64,000 nt of DNA from Streptomyces sp. JHA26 (GTDB lineage Bacteria; Actinomycetota; Actinomycetes; Streptomycetales; Streptomycetaceae), in assembly GCF_002005565.1 (NCBI RefSeq), contig NZ_BDJC01000009.1, positions 94,534 to 158,533 of the forward strand, given 5' to 3'. Made by a program: the position numbers and the translations under genes. The notes under the pieces were generated by a model. The model ran no database searches and had not been told where the DNA came from. It worked only from the letters and a program-made list of their open reading frames with translations. This document shows, one piece after another, positions 17,729 to 26,201 of this stretch. Numbering within the stretch: position 1 is the first letter of the stretch; each line of letters opens with the position of its first letter.

Positions 17729-18460
17729 ATGTCCCTGCTGCGCGACACCGCGCTGGCCGCCGCCTTCGACCGGGGCGCCGAGCGCTACGACCGGCTGGTC
17801 GCGCTCAATCCCGGCTACCACGCCCAACTGCGCCGCTCCGCCCTCCGGCTGGCCCTCGCGGACGGCGGCGCCCCGCGCCGGGTGCTCGACCTCGGCTGCG
17901 GCACGGGCGCCTCGACGGCGGCGCTGGCCGCGGCGTTCCCCGACGCCGAGATCACCGGGGTCGACGCCTCGGCGGGCATGCTGCGCGCGGCCCGGGCCAA
18001 GCCGTGGCCGTCGCGGGTGCGTTTCGTCCACGCCCCGGCCGAGGAGCTGCACCGCGCCGGGGTGGGCGGCCCGTTCGACGCGGTCTTCGCCGCCTACCTG
18101 TTCCGCAACCTGGCCGACCCCGACGCCGTCCTGCGGTCGGTGCACCGGCTGCTCGTGCCGGGCGGCGGGCTGGCGGTGCACGAGTACGCGCTCAGCGGGC
18201 GCCGCGCCGACCGCCTGGTGTGGTCCGCGGTGTGCCGGGGCGTCATCGTGCCGCTGGGCACGCTCACCGGCGACCGTGCCCTGTACCGGCATCTGCGGCG
18301 CAGCGTCGCCGAGTTCGACACCGCGCCGGACTTCGTCGCCCGGCTGGCCCGGGCCGGCTTCGAGCGGGTCCGCGTGCTGCCGCTGCCGGGCTGGCAGACG
18401 GGCATCACCCACACCTTCCTCGGCCGGCGTGCCGCCGAGGAGACGGGCGCCGCCCGGTGA
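17729..18460 (+). CDS. crtT: SAM-dependent methyltransferase of the carotenoid cluster
   Basis: 243 residues, class I methyltransferase. Motif I is VLDLGCGTG (52-60) followed by the acidic GVDAS. The gene lies 17 bases after crtY and overlaps crtU by 4 bases, the same order (crtY-crtT-crtU) as in S. griseus. The exact reaction of CrtT has not been settled in the literature I know; the ring methyl shift is credited to CrtU. It also resembles UbiE/MenG enzymes, so its target may not be a carotenoid. Confidence 0.85.
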   Translation: MSLLRDTALAAAFDRGAERYDRLVALNPGYHAQLRRSALRLALADGGAPRRVLDLGCGTGASTAALAAAFPDAEITGVDASAGMLRAARAKPWPSRVRFVHAPAEELHRAGVGGPFDAVFAAYLFRNLADPDAVLRSVHRLLVPGGGLAVHEYALSGRRADRLVWSAVCRGVIVPLGTLTGDRALYRHLRRSVAEFDTAPDFVARLARAGFERVRVLPLPGWQTGITHTFLGRRAAEETGAAR

Positions 18461-20010
18461 GCCGGCGCGACGGGGCGCGGCTTCCGGGCCGGGACCGGCA
18501 CGCCCGGCTCCTCCCGCCCCGGCCGGGACGCGACCGGATCGCCGGCGAGCCGCCGTGCGTGGCGGTCGTCGGCGGCGGCATCGCGGGGCTGGCGGCGGCG
18601 ACCGTGCTCGCCGAACGGGGCGTGCGCGTGGTGCTCCACGAGCGCGAACCGGTGCTCGGCGGACGGGTCGCCGGATGGCCCGTCGCCCTGCCCGACGGCA
18701 CGCCCGCGACGATGAGCCGGGGCTTCCACGCCTTCTTCCGCCAGTACTACAACCTGCGGGCGCTGCTGCGCCGGGCCGACCCCGCGCTGGGCATGCTGAC
18801 CGGGCTGCCCGACTATCCCCTGCTGCACAGCAGCGGTCTGCGCGACGGCTTCCGCCGCGTGCCGCGCACTCCCCCGTGGAGCGCCCTCGGTTTCGCCCTC
18901 CTCAGTCCGAGCTTCCGGCCGCGCGACCTGTTCGCCCTGCGGCCCGCCGCCGCCCTGCCCCTGCTCGACGTGCGCGCCCGCCACGTGTACGGACGACTGG
19001 ACCACGTCAGTGCCCACGACTTCCTCGACACCCTGCGGTTCCCCGCGGCCGCGCGGCACCTGGCCTTCGAGGTGTTCTCCCGCAGCTTCTTCGCGGACCC
19101 GCGGCAGCTGTCGGCCGCCGAGATGGCCCTGATGTTCCACATCTACTTCCTCGGGTCCAGCGAGGGGCTGCTGTTCGACGTGCCCCGCGAGCCCTTCCCG
19201 CAGGCGCTGTGGGACCCCCTCGCACGGCACCTGTCCCGGCACGGCGTCGAGGTGCGCACCGCCGCGCCCGTCGACGCCGTCCACCCGCGGCCGTCCGGCG
19301 GGCACCTGGTCACCGACGGCGCCGGGACCCGGGCGTACGACGCCGTCGTACTGGCCGTGGACACCGACGGTCTGCGGGCGGTGGTGGGGCGGTCGCCCGG
19401 GCTGGGGGACGCCCCCTGGCGGGAGCGGGTGGCCCGGCTGCGGACGGCGCCGCCGTTCCTGGTGTCCCGGCTGTGGCTGGACCGCCCCGTCGCGGCCGAC
19501 CGTCCCGGCTTCCTCGGCACCAGCGGCTTCGGCTCGCTGGACAACGTCAGCGTGCTGTCCCGGTGGGAGGGCGAGGCGGCGCGCTGGGCGGCCCGCACGG
19601 GCGGGTCGGTGGTGGAACTCCACGCCTACGCCCTGCCGTCGACGGCCGTCCGGGACGTCGAGGAGAAGCGCCTCGTCGACCAGTTGCACCGGGTCTGCCC
19701 GGAGACGCGGGAGGCCCGCGTCGTCGCCGCGCGGCACGAGTGGCGGGCGGACTGCCCCCTGTTCACGGTCGGGGGTCACGCGGACCGTCCGACGGTGCGC
19801 ACGCCCGACCCGGCGCTCGTCGTCGCCGGGGACCTGGTCCGTACGGATCTGCCCGTGGCCCTGATGGAGCGCGCCGCCACCTCCGGGTTCCTCGCGGCCA
19901 ACGCCCTGCTGGAGCGGTGGGGGGTGCGCGGCGAGCCGCTGTGGACGGTCCCCGACCGGGGGCGGTCCGCCCCGCTGCGCGCTCTGGCACGGCGGTACGC
20001 GCCGGGCTGA
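18457..20010 (+). CDS. crtU: Beta-carotene desaturase/methyltransferase (isorenieratene-forming)
   Basis: 517 residues, the usual CrtU length. FAD-binding motif VAVVGGGIAGLAAATVLAE lies about 30-48, followed by GGRVAGW. The segment SRGFHAFFRQYYNLR is characteristic of CrtU among phytoene-desaturase-like enzymes. It aromatises the beta rings with a methyl shift to give isorenieratene. GTG 18457 overlaps the crtT stop (GTGA), so translation is coupled. A perfect hairpin begins before its stop codon. Together with crtI, crtB and crtY this predicts an aromatic C40 pigment. Confidence 0.9.
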   Translation: MSRRDGARLPGRDRHARLLPPRPGRDRIAGEPPCVAVVGGGIAGLAAATVLAERGVRVVLHEREPVLGGRVAGWPVALPDGTPATMSRGFHAFFRQYYNLRALLRRADPALGMLTGLPDYPLLHSSGLRDGFRRVPRTPPWSALGFALLSPSFRPRDLFALRPAAALPLLDVRARHVYGRLDHVSAHDFLDTLRFPAAARHLAFEVFSRSFFADPRQLSAAEMALMFHIYFLGSSEGLLFDVPREPFPQALWDPLARHLSRHGVEVRTAAPVDAVHPRPSGGHLVTDGAGTRAYDAVVLAVDTDGLRAVVGRSPGLGDAPWRERVARLRTAPPFLVSRLWLDRPVAADRPGFLGTSGFGSLDNVSVLSRWEGEAARWAARTGGSVVELHAYALPSTAVRDVEEKRLVDQLHRVCPETREARVVAARHEWRADCPLFTVGGHADRPTVRTPDPALVVAGDLVRTDLPVALMERAATSGFLAANALLERWGVRGEPLWTVPDRGRSAPLRALARRYAPG

Positions 20011-20022
20011 CCGCCCGGCGCG
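19998..20022 (+). terminator. Terminator spanning the crtU stop codon
   Basis: Perfect 10-bp stem (19998-20007 with 20013-20022) and a 5-base loop that contains the TGA stop. It serves crtU and probably the convergent SDR gene ending at 20039. Confidence 0.7.
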
Positions 20023-20038
20023 CGTGCCGCGTACGGCG

Positions 20039-20953
20039 TCACCCCCCGGGGTGCCGCGCCGTGCGGTCGGCCCGCCCGCCCCCGCCGAGCGGGCCGGTGG
20101 CGTCCATGTCGCCCGCGGCCTCCAGCCCGGGCAGGTCGCGGCGGGACACCCGCATGACCACGGCGGGCAGTGCGGGGCGCGCCAACTGCGCCAGGCGCAG
20201 CCACCGGGGCACGTACACGGACGTGCGGCGGCGTTCCACGGCGCGCACCAGGCGGGCGGCGACGTAGTCGGCCGGGTAGGTGCGACGGGCCGGGGCCGGC
20301 ATGTGGGCGCGCAGCTCGCGCAGGACGGCGTACCGGTCGGCGTCGCGGATCATGTCGGTGTCGATCCAGTTGAGGTAGGCGATGCCCACGGCGACCCCGT
20401 GGTGCGCCACCTCGGCGCGCAGGGCGTGGGTGAAGGCCTCCACGCCCGCCTTGGAGGCGCAGTAGGCGCTCATCATGGGGGCGGCGCCGAGCGACGCGGT
20501 CGAGGCGATCTGGAGGCAGTAGCCGGAGGTCCGGAACAGGTCCGGCAGGAAGGCGCGCACGGTCTGCGCGCTGCCCGTCAGGTTCACGTCGACGACGCGG
20601 CGCCAGCCGGCCGGGTCGGACCCGGCGAAGGGTCCGCCCTCCGCGATGCCGGCGTTCGCCACCACGACCGACGGCGGTCCGAGGCGCTCGCGCACCTCGT
20701 GCGCCGCGGCGTCCAGCGCGGCGGCGTCGGTGACGTCGGCCTCCAGGACGAGCGCCGGGGCCGGCAGGGCCGCCGCCACGGCGTCCAGCCGGGTCCTCTC
20801 GTGGCCGAGCAGGGCGAGCCGGGCTCCCCGGCGGGCGCACTCCGCGGCCAGTGCGGCGCCCAGTCCTCGCGCGGCACCGGTCACCACGACGGTGCGGTCG
20901 CGCAGCGGACTGCCCGTCACCGGCGGACCCCCGCGTGGTCCGAGGCCGGTCAT
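20039..20953 (-). CDS. Short-chain dehydrogenase/reductase next to the crt cluster
   Basis: 304 residues, classical SDR. TGAARGLG is the cofactor loop (about 25-32), NAG is present, and the catalytic set appears as ASTAS...YCASK (Tyr-x3-Lys). The C-terminal 80 residues beyond the Rossmann core include a positively charged amphipathic stretch. ATG 20953 overlaps the stop of the upstream oxidoreductase (ATGA). Third gene of an SRPBCC / CrtI-like / SDR operon that runs toward crtU. It could reduce or oxidise an oxygen function on a carotenoid or another lipid; the substrate is unknown. Confidence 0.85.
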   Translation of the reverse strand: MTGLGPRGGPPVTGSPLRDRTVVVTGAARGLGAALAAECARRGARLALLGHERTRLDAVAAALPAPALVLEADVTDAAALDAAAHEVRERLGPPSVVVANAGIAEGGPFAGSDPAGWRRVVDVNLTGSAQTVRAFLPDLFRTSGYCLQIASTASLGAAPMMSAYCASKAGVEAFTHALRAEVAHHGVAVGIAYLNWIDTDMIRDADRYAVLRELRAHMPAPARRTYPADYVAARLVRAVERRRTSVYVPRWLRLAQLARPALPAVVMRVSRRDLPGLEAAGDMDATGPLGGGGRADRTARHPGG

Positions 20954-22569
20954 CGTTTGTCACCGACGCGGTCGCGGCGGGTCAGGACGCGCTGGATCCG
21001 GGTGGGGCCGGCCAGCCGGTGCCGGCGCAGTGCGGCCCGTGCGGCGTTGGCGCCGGGCGCCCCGTGCACACCGCCTCCCGGGTGGGCTCCCGCGGAGGCG
21101 AGGTAGAGGCCGGCCACCGGTGTCTCCGGCCGTCCGGTGCCGGGCACGGGCCGGAAGAAGAGCTGCTGGTGCATGGCCGTGGTACCTCCGTTGATGGCGC
21201 CGCCGTGGAGATTGGCGTTCATGGACTGGAGGGTCTGCGGGGCGAGGATGCGGCGGGCCCGGATCAGGGAGCGGAAGCCGGGGGCGAAGCGCTCCACCTG
21301 GCGCTCGACCCGGTCGGCCATGAGCTCCTGCTCCTTGGCGTCCCAGCTGCCGCCGATGCCCTCGTCGCCGGCGTCGCCCCGGATGTCCTGCGGGACGTGG
21401 GTGTACGCCCAGGCGGACTCGGTGCCCTCCGGTGAGCGGGACGGGTCGGTGGTCGTCATCTGGCCGAACAGGGTGAAGGGGCGGTCGGGGACCTGCCGCA
21501 TGGCGATCTGGGCGGCGAACCGGGTCAGTTCGTCGAGGCCGTCGGCCAGGTGCACGGTGCCGGCGCCGGCCGCCTGGGCGCACCGCCAGGGCACGGGGCC
21601 GTCCAGCGCCCAGTCCACCTTGAAGGTGGCGAAGTCCCACTGGAAGCGCTCGAGGTCGGCGAGGACCTGGCCGGGCAGGTCCCTCGGGTCGACGAGCGTC
21701 CCGTACAGGGCGGGCACGGACACGTCCGCGAGGACGGCCCGCCGGGCCGTGACCGTCTCCCCGTCGGCCGTGCGCACGCCCACCGCCCGCCGGTCGCGGA
21801 CGACGACCCGGTCGACGCGCCGCCCGCAGCGCAGGGTGCCGCCGAGGGAGCGCAGCCGGCGGACGAGGGCCTCGGTGAGGACGCCGGAGCCGCCGACCGG
21901 CACGGGAAAGCCGTAGGTCTGGCCGAGCATCGTCATCAGCCAGCCGAAGCCGCCGCTGCCCGCGGCCTCGGGCGCGAGGTCCGCGTGCAGGGCGTTGCCC
22001 GCCAGGAGCAGTCTGCCGCCCTCGCCGCGGAACTCCTCCTCGCCCAGACGGCGCACCGGCAGCACCAGGGTGCGGGCCAGCCGCAGCCCGCCCGCGGCGC
22101 GCAGGCGCAGGGCCAGCCGGGCGGCGGCCCTCACCGGCGGGAAGGGGGTGAACAGGGCGTCCAGGATGTCGGCCCGGTAGCGGTCCCAGACGTCGTGCAG
22201 GCGGTGCCAGGCGGCGCCGTCCCCGGGCGCGAAGACGTCGAGGGAGGCGGCGGTGGTGCCGACGTCGCGGTCGAGGACCGCGCACGTGCCGTCGGTCAGG
22301 GGGTGGGCGAGCACGTGGGGCGCGTGGGCCCAGCGCAGCCCGTGCTCCTCCAGTCGCAGGCCGGCCAGCACCGGGGAGGCCGCGGCGAGCGGGTAGAAGG
22401 AGCTGAACAGGTCGTTGACGAAGCCGGGGGCGACCTCGCCGTCGTGGCGCACGGCCCCGCCCGGCTCGGGCTGCTCCTCCAGGACCTCCACGCTCCAGCC
22501 GGCGTCCGCGAGGAGGTTCGCCGCGACCAGTCCGTTGGGGCCGGCGCCGATCACGACGGCGTCAGGCAC
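20950..22569 (-). CDS. CrtI/CrtO-like FAD-dependent oxidoreductase
   Basis: 539 residues. The FAD motif AVVIGAGPNGLVAANLLADAG lies near the N-terminus (about 4-24), followed by GGAVR. The C-terminal GGGVHGAPGANAARAAL is typical of phytoene-desaturase-related enzymes, nearest to the CrtO ketolase / PYROXD2-like branch and clearly different from crtI in this window. GTG 22569 begins 8 bases inside the end of the SRPBCC gene. A role in carotenoid ketolation, or in oxidation of an unrelated lipid, is inferred from family and neighbours only. Confidence 0.8.
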   Translation of the reverse strand: MPDAVVIGAGPNGLVAANLLADAGWSVEVLEEQPEPGGAVRHDGEVAPGFVNDLFSSFYPLAAASPVLAGLRLEEHGLRWAHAPHVLAHPLTDGTCAVLDRDVGTTAASLDVFAPGDGAAWHRLHDVWDRYRADILDALFTPFPPVRAAARLALRLRAAGGLRLARTLVLPVRRLGEEEFRGEGGRLLLAGNALHADLAPEAAGSGGFGWLMTMLGQTYGFPVPVGGSGVLTEALVRRLRSLGGTLRCGRRVDRVVVRDRRAVGVRTADGETVTARRAVLADVSVPALYGTLVDPRDLPGQVLADLERFQWDFATFKVDWALDGPVPWRCAQAAGAGTVHLADGLDELTRFAAQIAMRQVPDRPFTLFGQMTTTDPSRSPEGTESAWAYTHVPQDIRGDAGDEGIGGSWDAKEQELMADRVERQVERFAPGFRSLIRARRILAPQTLQSMNANLHGGAINGGTTAMHQQLFFRPVPGTGRPETPVAGLYLASAGAHPGGGVHGAPGANAARAALRRHRLAGPTRIQRVLTRRDRVGDKR

Positions 22570-23053
22570 GGCCGGCCCCCGGTTCGGACGCGGGGGCCGG
22601 GTCCGGCCGGCTCTGCTCACCGGCTCCGCCCTCGCACAGCCGGGCCAGCCGGGCCAGCATGGCCCGGTGCCTCAGCTGGATCACCGCTTCGACGCCCATG
22701 TTGTGCAGGAATCCACCGGCGCCGCGCAGGGGGTGCTCGTCCACGATCACCAGGCACTGCTCGCCCCAGGGACGCAGCTCGATGGCGACCCGTGCCGTGC
22801 CGAGGGGGCCGGCGATCGCCTCGAGTTCCAGGACGGTGCCCTCCTCGCAGCGCCTGACGACCGTCTCGTTGTGCAGGCTGACGGGCCCGATGGACACCTC
22901 GTAGCCGATCGAGGCGCCGACCTCCGGCCACCGGCCCCGCCTGGGGGTGGAGGACGACGTCCCCACGACCCAGTCCGCGTACCGGGTGCCGTCCGCCAGG
23001 ACCTCCCACACCGCCTGCGGCGTCGTCTTGATCAACCGATGCCGAACTGCCAC
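22562..23053 (-). CDS. SRPBCC-fold (polyketide cyclase-like) protein
   Basis: 163 residues. The opening HRLIKTTPQAVWEVLADGTRYADWV is typical of START/SRPBCC ligand-binding proteins, and the helix near the C-terminus (GVEAVIQLRHRAMLARLARL) closes the fold. GTG 23053 is chosen because GGAGG lies 5 bases upstream; an earlier GTG lacks that spacing. First gene of the three-gene operon with the CrtI-like oxidoreductase and the SDR, overlapping the second by 8 bases. Such proteins bind hydrophobic ligands and could present a carotenoid or polyketide to the enzymes. That role is a guess. Confidence 0.75.
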   Translation of the reverse strand: MAVRHRLIKTTPQAVWEVLADGTRYADWVVGTSSSTPRRGRWPEVGASIGYEVSIGPVSLHNETVVRRCEEGTVLELEAIAGPLGTARVAIELRPWGEQCLVIVDEHPLRGAGGFLHNMGVEAVIQLRHRAMLARLARLCEGGAGEQSRPDPAPASEPGAGRA

Positions 23054-23223
23054 GCACGCCTCCACGTCCGAACTTGGCCAGGACCCGGCGCGAACTCGGC
23101 CAGGACCCGGAACCGGGTGCCCCGCTCGCGAAGGGCCAACCGGGGCGGTGGCGTCGCTCCGGAAAAATTGCCGCATTGGCATGGACCTGATAAAGGGGCG
23201 TGGCTAAGCTCGACACGACCCGA

Positions 23224-23237
23224 TGAGAGCGCTCTCA
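23224..23237 (+). promoter_or_regulatory. LacI-type palindromic operator before the protease gene
   Basis: TGAGAGCGCTCTCA is a perfect 14-base palindrome with the central AGCGCT typical of LacI/GalR-family operators in Streptomyces. It lies about 50 bases upstream of the protease start and just after a possible promoter (TTGCCG 23168-23173, 17-base spacer, weak -10 at 23191). No LacI-family gene is in the window. Confidence 0.6.
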
Positions 23238-23287
23238 GACCGCGGTTGTTCCACCCCCACCTCGCTGGAACGACGAAGGGCACCCCT

Positions 23288-24457
23288 GTGAGACGCAGCA
23301 GACTCAGGAACTGTGGCCTGGCCACCCTCCTCGTCCTCGGCGGCTGGGCCGCGGCCGGCACCCTGCCCGCCGCGGCGACCGACGCACCCGCCGGCTCCGC
23401 CGCCCCCGCCTCCCCCACCGCTTCCGCCGGTCTCCTCGAGGCCATGCAGCGGGACCTCGGCCTCACCCCGGCCCAGGCGGAGGACCGGCTCGCGGCCGAA
23501 CGGCACGCCACCGACCTCGCCCCCGCCGCGCAGCGGGCGGCCGGGGACGCCTTCGGCGGCTCGTGGTTCGACGCCGGCCGCGGGCGGCTGACCGTGGCCG
23601 TCACCGCGGACGCCTCCCCCGCCACGGTCCGCGCCGTCCGCTCCACCGGCGCCGACGTCCGCACCGTCACGCACAGCGCCCGGCAGCTCGAAGCCGCCAA
23701 GCAGCGCGTCGACGGGCTCGACGCGCCCGCGGGCGTCAGCGGCTGGCACGTCGACCCGGCCGCCAACACGGTGGTCGTCGACGTCGTCCGCGGCGAACAC
23801 GCCGACAACGATGTCCGACGCTTTCTGGACCGGGCCCGCGCGTCCGGCCCGGTGACCGTGCGGACGGTGGCGTCCGCCCCGCGGACCTTCGCGGCGGGCA
23901 CGGTCGGCGGCGATCCGTACTACACGGGCAACGTCCGCTGCTCCATCGGCTTCTCGGTGCACGGCGGGTTCGTCACCGCCGGGCACTGCGGCCGGGCCGG
24001 GGCCGGCGTCAGCGGCTGGGACGGGTCGTACATCGGCACGTTCCAGGGCTCGTCGTTCCCGGACAACGACTACGCGTGGGTCAGCGTGGGCAGCGGCTGG
24101 TGGACGGTGCCGGTCGTGCTCGGCTGGGGCACGGTCTCCGACCAGCTGGTGCGCGGCTCCGCCGAGGCCCCGGTCGGCGCGTCGATCTGCCGCTCCGGCT
24201 CCACCAGCCACTGGCACTGCGGCACCGTGCTGGCCAGGAACGAGACGGTCAACTACAGCCAGGGCGCGGTGCACCAGATGACGAAGACCAGCGTCTGCGC
24301 CGAGCCCGGTGACTCGGGCGGTTCCTTCATCAGCGGCGACCAGGCGCAGGGCGTCACCTCGGGCGGCTGGGGCAACTGCTCCGGCGGCGGGGAGACGTGG
24401 TTCCAGCCGGTCAACGAGATCCTGAACCGCTACGGGCTGACCCTGCACACGGCCTGA
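23288..24457 (+). CDS. Secreted trypsin-like serine protease (S1E, alpha-lytic type)
   Basis: 389 residues: signal peptide (about 1-30), a propeptide of the alpha-lytic-protease type (about 45-195), then the mature protease. The catalytic triad is His233 (TAGHCG), Asp261 (DNDYAW) and Ser343 (GDSGGS). Three cysteine pairs are consistent with disulfides (Cys219/234, 301/311, 337/364). It matches the S. griseus protease A/B/D group, with autocatalytic removal of the propeptide after export. GTG 23288 follows GAAGGG. The LacI-type palindrome upstream hints at carbon-source control. A strong terminator follows. Confidence 0.92.
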   Translation: MRRSRLRNCGLATLLVLGGWAAAGTLPAAATDAPAGSAAPASPTASAGLLEAMQRDLGLTPAQAEDRLAAERHATDLAPAAQRAAGDAFGGSWFDAGRGRLTVAVTADASPATVRAVRSTGADVRTVTHSARQLEAAKQRVDGLDAPAGVSGWHVDPAANTVVVDVVRGEHADNDVRRFLDRARASGPVTVRTVASAPRTFAAGTVGGDPYYTGNVRCSIGFSVHGGFVTAGHCGRAGAGVSGWDGSYIGTFQGSSFPDNDYAWVSVGSGWWTVPVVLGWGTVSDQLVRGSAEAPVGASICRSGSTSHWHCGTVLARNETVNYSQGAVHQMTKTSVCAEPGDSGGSFISGDQAQGVTSGGWGNCSGGGETWFQPVNEILNRYGLTLHTA

Positions 24458-24476
24458 GCCGGACGCGGCGTCACGA

Positions 24477-24502
24477 GGTCCCGCCGGTCACCCGGCGGGA
24501 CC
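24477..24502 (+). terminator. Bidirectional terminator after the protease gene
   Basis: Perfect 11-bp stem (24477-24487 with 24492-24502) and a 4-base TCAC loop, between the protease and a convergent membrane-protein gene. Confidence 0.85.
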
Positions 24503-24542
24503 CTTCCCGTACCGGACGGGTGCGCGTCGTCCGGTCGGCGGG

Positions 24543-24953
24543 TCACATGTCGCCGCGTTCCGTCGTGAGCCGACGGTAGGCGGCGCGGGCGTGGACCAGC
24601 CGGGCCAGGGCGGTCCCGACGAGGGTCGCGCCGAAGAGGCAGGCGAGCCAGAGCGCGTCCCGGCGCCCGCCCCAGGTGAGCACGCCGGCGGGCGGTATCG
24701 CGAAGCCGTTGAGGGACAGCCAGCACAGGACGGCCGTGCCGGGGGCGGCGGTGAAGCGGGCGCACAGCCCGAGCAGGGCCGCCAGGAGGGAGAGCACCGC
24801 CAGCGCGAGTCCGGGACGCCCGGAGCCCACGGTGCCGTTGAGCAGTGCCACCAGGACGAGCGCGCCGGCGAACGCCCCGGCCCACACCAGCGGGGCCGCG
24901 ACGGGCCGGGGGACGGGTCTGGCACCGCTTCCCAGGGGCACCCACTCGATCAT
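24543..24953 (-). CDS. Four-helix membrane protein of unknown function
   Basis: 136 residues, four hydrophobic segments (about 20-42, 47-66, 70-90, 96-120), with a short cytoplasmic-type basic tail. ATG 24953 has GGAAGGAG upstream; the frame remains open further but without coding character. No family is recognised. The gene converges on the secreted protease and shares its terminator. The 250 bases upstream, to 25203, show no gene and should hold its promoter. Confidence 0.65.
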   Translation of the reverse strand: MIEWVPLGSGARPVPRPVAAPLVWAGAFAGALVLVALLNGTVGSGRPGLALAVLSLLAALLGLCARFTAAPGTAVLCWLSLNGFAIPPAGVLTWGGRRDALWLACLFGATLVGTALARLVHARAAYRRLTTERGDM

Positions 24954-25203
24954 GCGCACGGCTCCTTCCGCTCCCGGGACGGCCACGACCACGGTGCCGC
25001 CCCTGCGAGCAGATTGTCCCACCGGGGCACGGCACGGGACGCGGGCCGGGGGCGACTTCGGCCCGCACCGGACGGGCGGTCCTCGGGACGGGTCCGGGCG
25101 CACGGTCCGCCGCGCACCGAGCCTCACGGTCCCGGCCGGGCGCCCCGTTGCGGCGGCGCCCGGCGACCGCGCCGTAGGGACGTCGGCGTGCGGGGGCGAC
25201 GGC

Positions 25204-25246
25204 ACACCGACCGCCCCGCCGCAGGCTGCGGCGGGGCGGTCGGTGT
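25204..25246 (-). terminator. Very stable terminator hairpin
   Basis: Perfect 20-bp stem (25204-25223 with 25227-25246) and a 3-base loop, 13 bases past the stop of the microprotein gene on the minus strand. One of the strongest hairpins in the window. Confidence 0.85.
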
Positions 25247-25259
25247 CGCGGACGGTCCG

Positions 25260-25454
25260 TCAGCACGGTGTCGCTGTCATCAGCCTCTCGAACGAAGCCA
25301 TGCAGTCAGGGCAGTGTCGCGCCCTTTCACCGTCGGATGCCTCGATACGCTCGCGGAGCTCCTGTCCGCACAGGGTGGCCGCGGCCTGTTTGGCCATCAC
25401 GTGCCACACCAAAGCTCCGCCCGCCTTTTCCGGGCCCACGCACATCTCGTACAT
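25260..25454 (-). CDS. Cys/His microprotein, possible zinc-binding
   Basis: 64 residues. Cys29, His47, Cys48 and Cys51 (ATLCG ... ARHCPDCM) form a likely zinc-knuckle set; His18 and Cys5 could add ligands. ATG 25454 has a strong GGGAGG at 6 bases, and a 20-bp terminator follows, so the gene looks real and separately transcribed. Streptomyces have related small proteins with a CG...HCxxC pattern of unknown function. It could be a DNA- or protein-binding regulator. Nothing in the neighbourhood explains it. Confidence 0.7.
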   Translation of the reverse strand: MYEMCVGPEKAGGALVWHVMAKQAAATLCGQELRERIEASDGERARHCPDCMASFERLMTATPC

Positions 25455-26201
25455 GACCGGCCTCCCAGCCTGGACGCCGCTGACACCCTCCAGGAGACAC
25501 CGGATCGGCCACCGCCAGTAGCGCGCGGGGGCCATTCGGGTGACGGACCATACGCCCCTCCGGGGCCGCCAGGCACCCGGACGGATAGAAACGATCAGCC
25601 AATCGGCCCTGTACCGGTGGGTTCCTGACACGGCATCGGCACAGCCGGACGGACCGGCGGCGCACCGGTCCGACGGCGACCCGTACCGGACCGATCGCTC
25701 CGGCCCCCGTCGGCACCGCGCCGCCGCGGGCGCGTGTGCTCGTCCCCCGGCCGGCGACGCGCCGGCGCTGTCCGTCCGTCCGGACCCAACTTCACCGACC
25801 CGCACCGCGGTTGCTCTGCACGAGCAGGACACCCCCGCCCTCCCGGTGCCGGCGGTGCGCCCGCTGGTGCCGGAGGCGGGCCGGCACGTCGGTGCGCCTG
25901 CGTGCGGCGCCCGGCACGGCGGGCGGATCCGGCTTGCGGTGGCCGGAGCCGGCGGGCCGCACCACCCCGACCCGACGCGAGGGAACCGGGAGGAGACGGC
26001 CGGGCGGCGCGACGCCGTGGAGCCCGGCGGGTGACGGACCGGCGGGGCCGTGCGCACCGGTGCCGACGACGCCGTCCCGCGGGCACCTCCGGCGCTGTTC
26101 CGCCGGAGCCCGGGTGAAGGCCCCCGCGAGGGGTACTCCCTGCTTCCACGAGGAGCCGGGCCGACCGGGCCCCGCACGCACTTTCGGACAGGAGCACGCT
26201 G
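25455..26201. other. 747-base region without a clear gene
   Basis: Several overlapping open frames exist on both strands but none has a ribosome site plus coding character throughout. The best is on the plus strand, GTG 25540 to TGA 26034, whose second half has G/C-rich third positions (HEQDTPALPVP onward) but whose first third does not. It could be a degraded gene. The region presumably also holds the promoters of the microprotein and the MBL gene. Confidence 0.4.

Noticed and set aside
23161..23210. TTGGCA (23176) as -35 of the protease promoter
   Set aside because: Spacing to the best downstream -10 is wrong (9 or 23 bases); TTGCCG with a 17-base spacer fits better but is still weak.
25540..26034. 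164-codon plus-strand open frame
   Set aside because: Start lacks a ribosome site and the first third has poor codon bias; listed only as part of the gene-less region.
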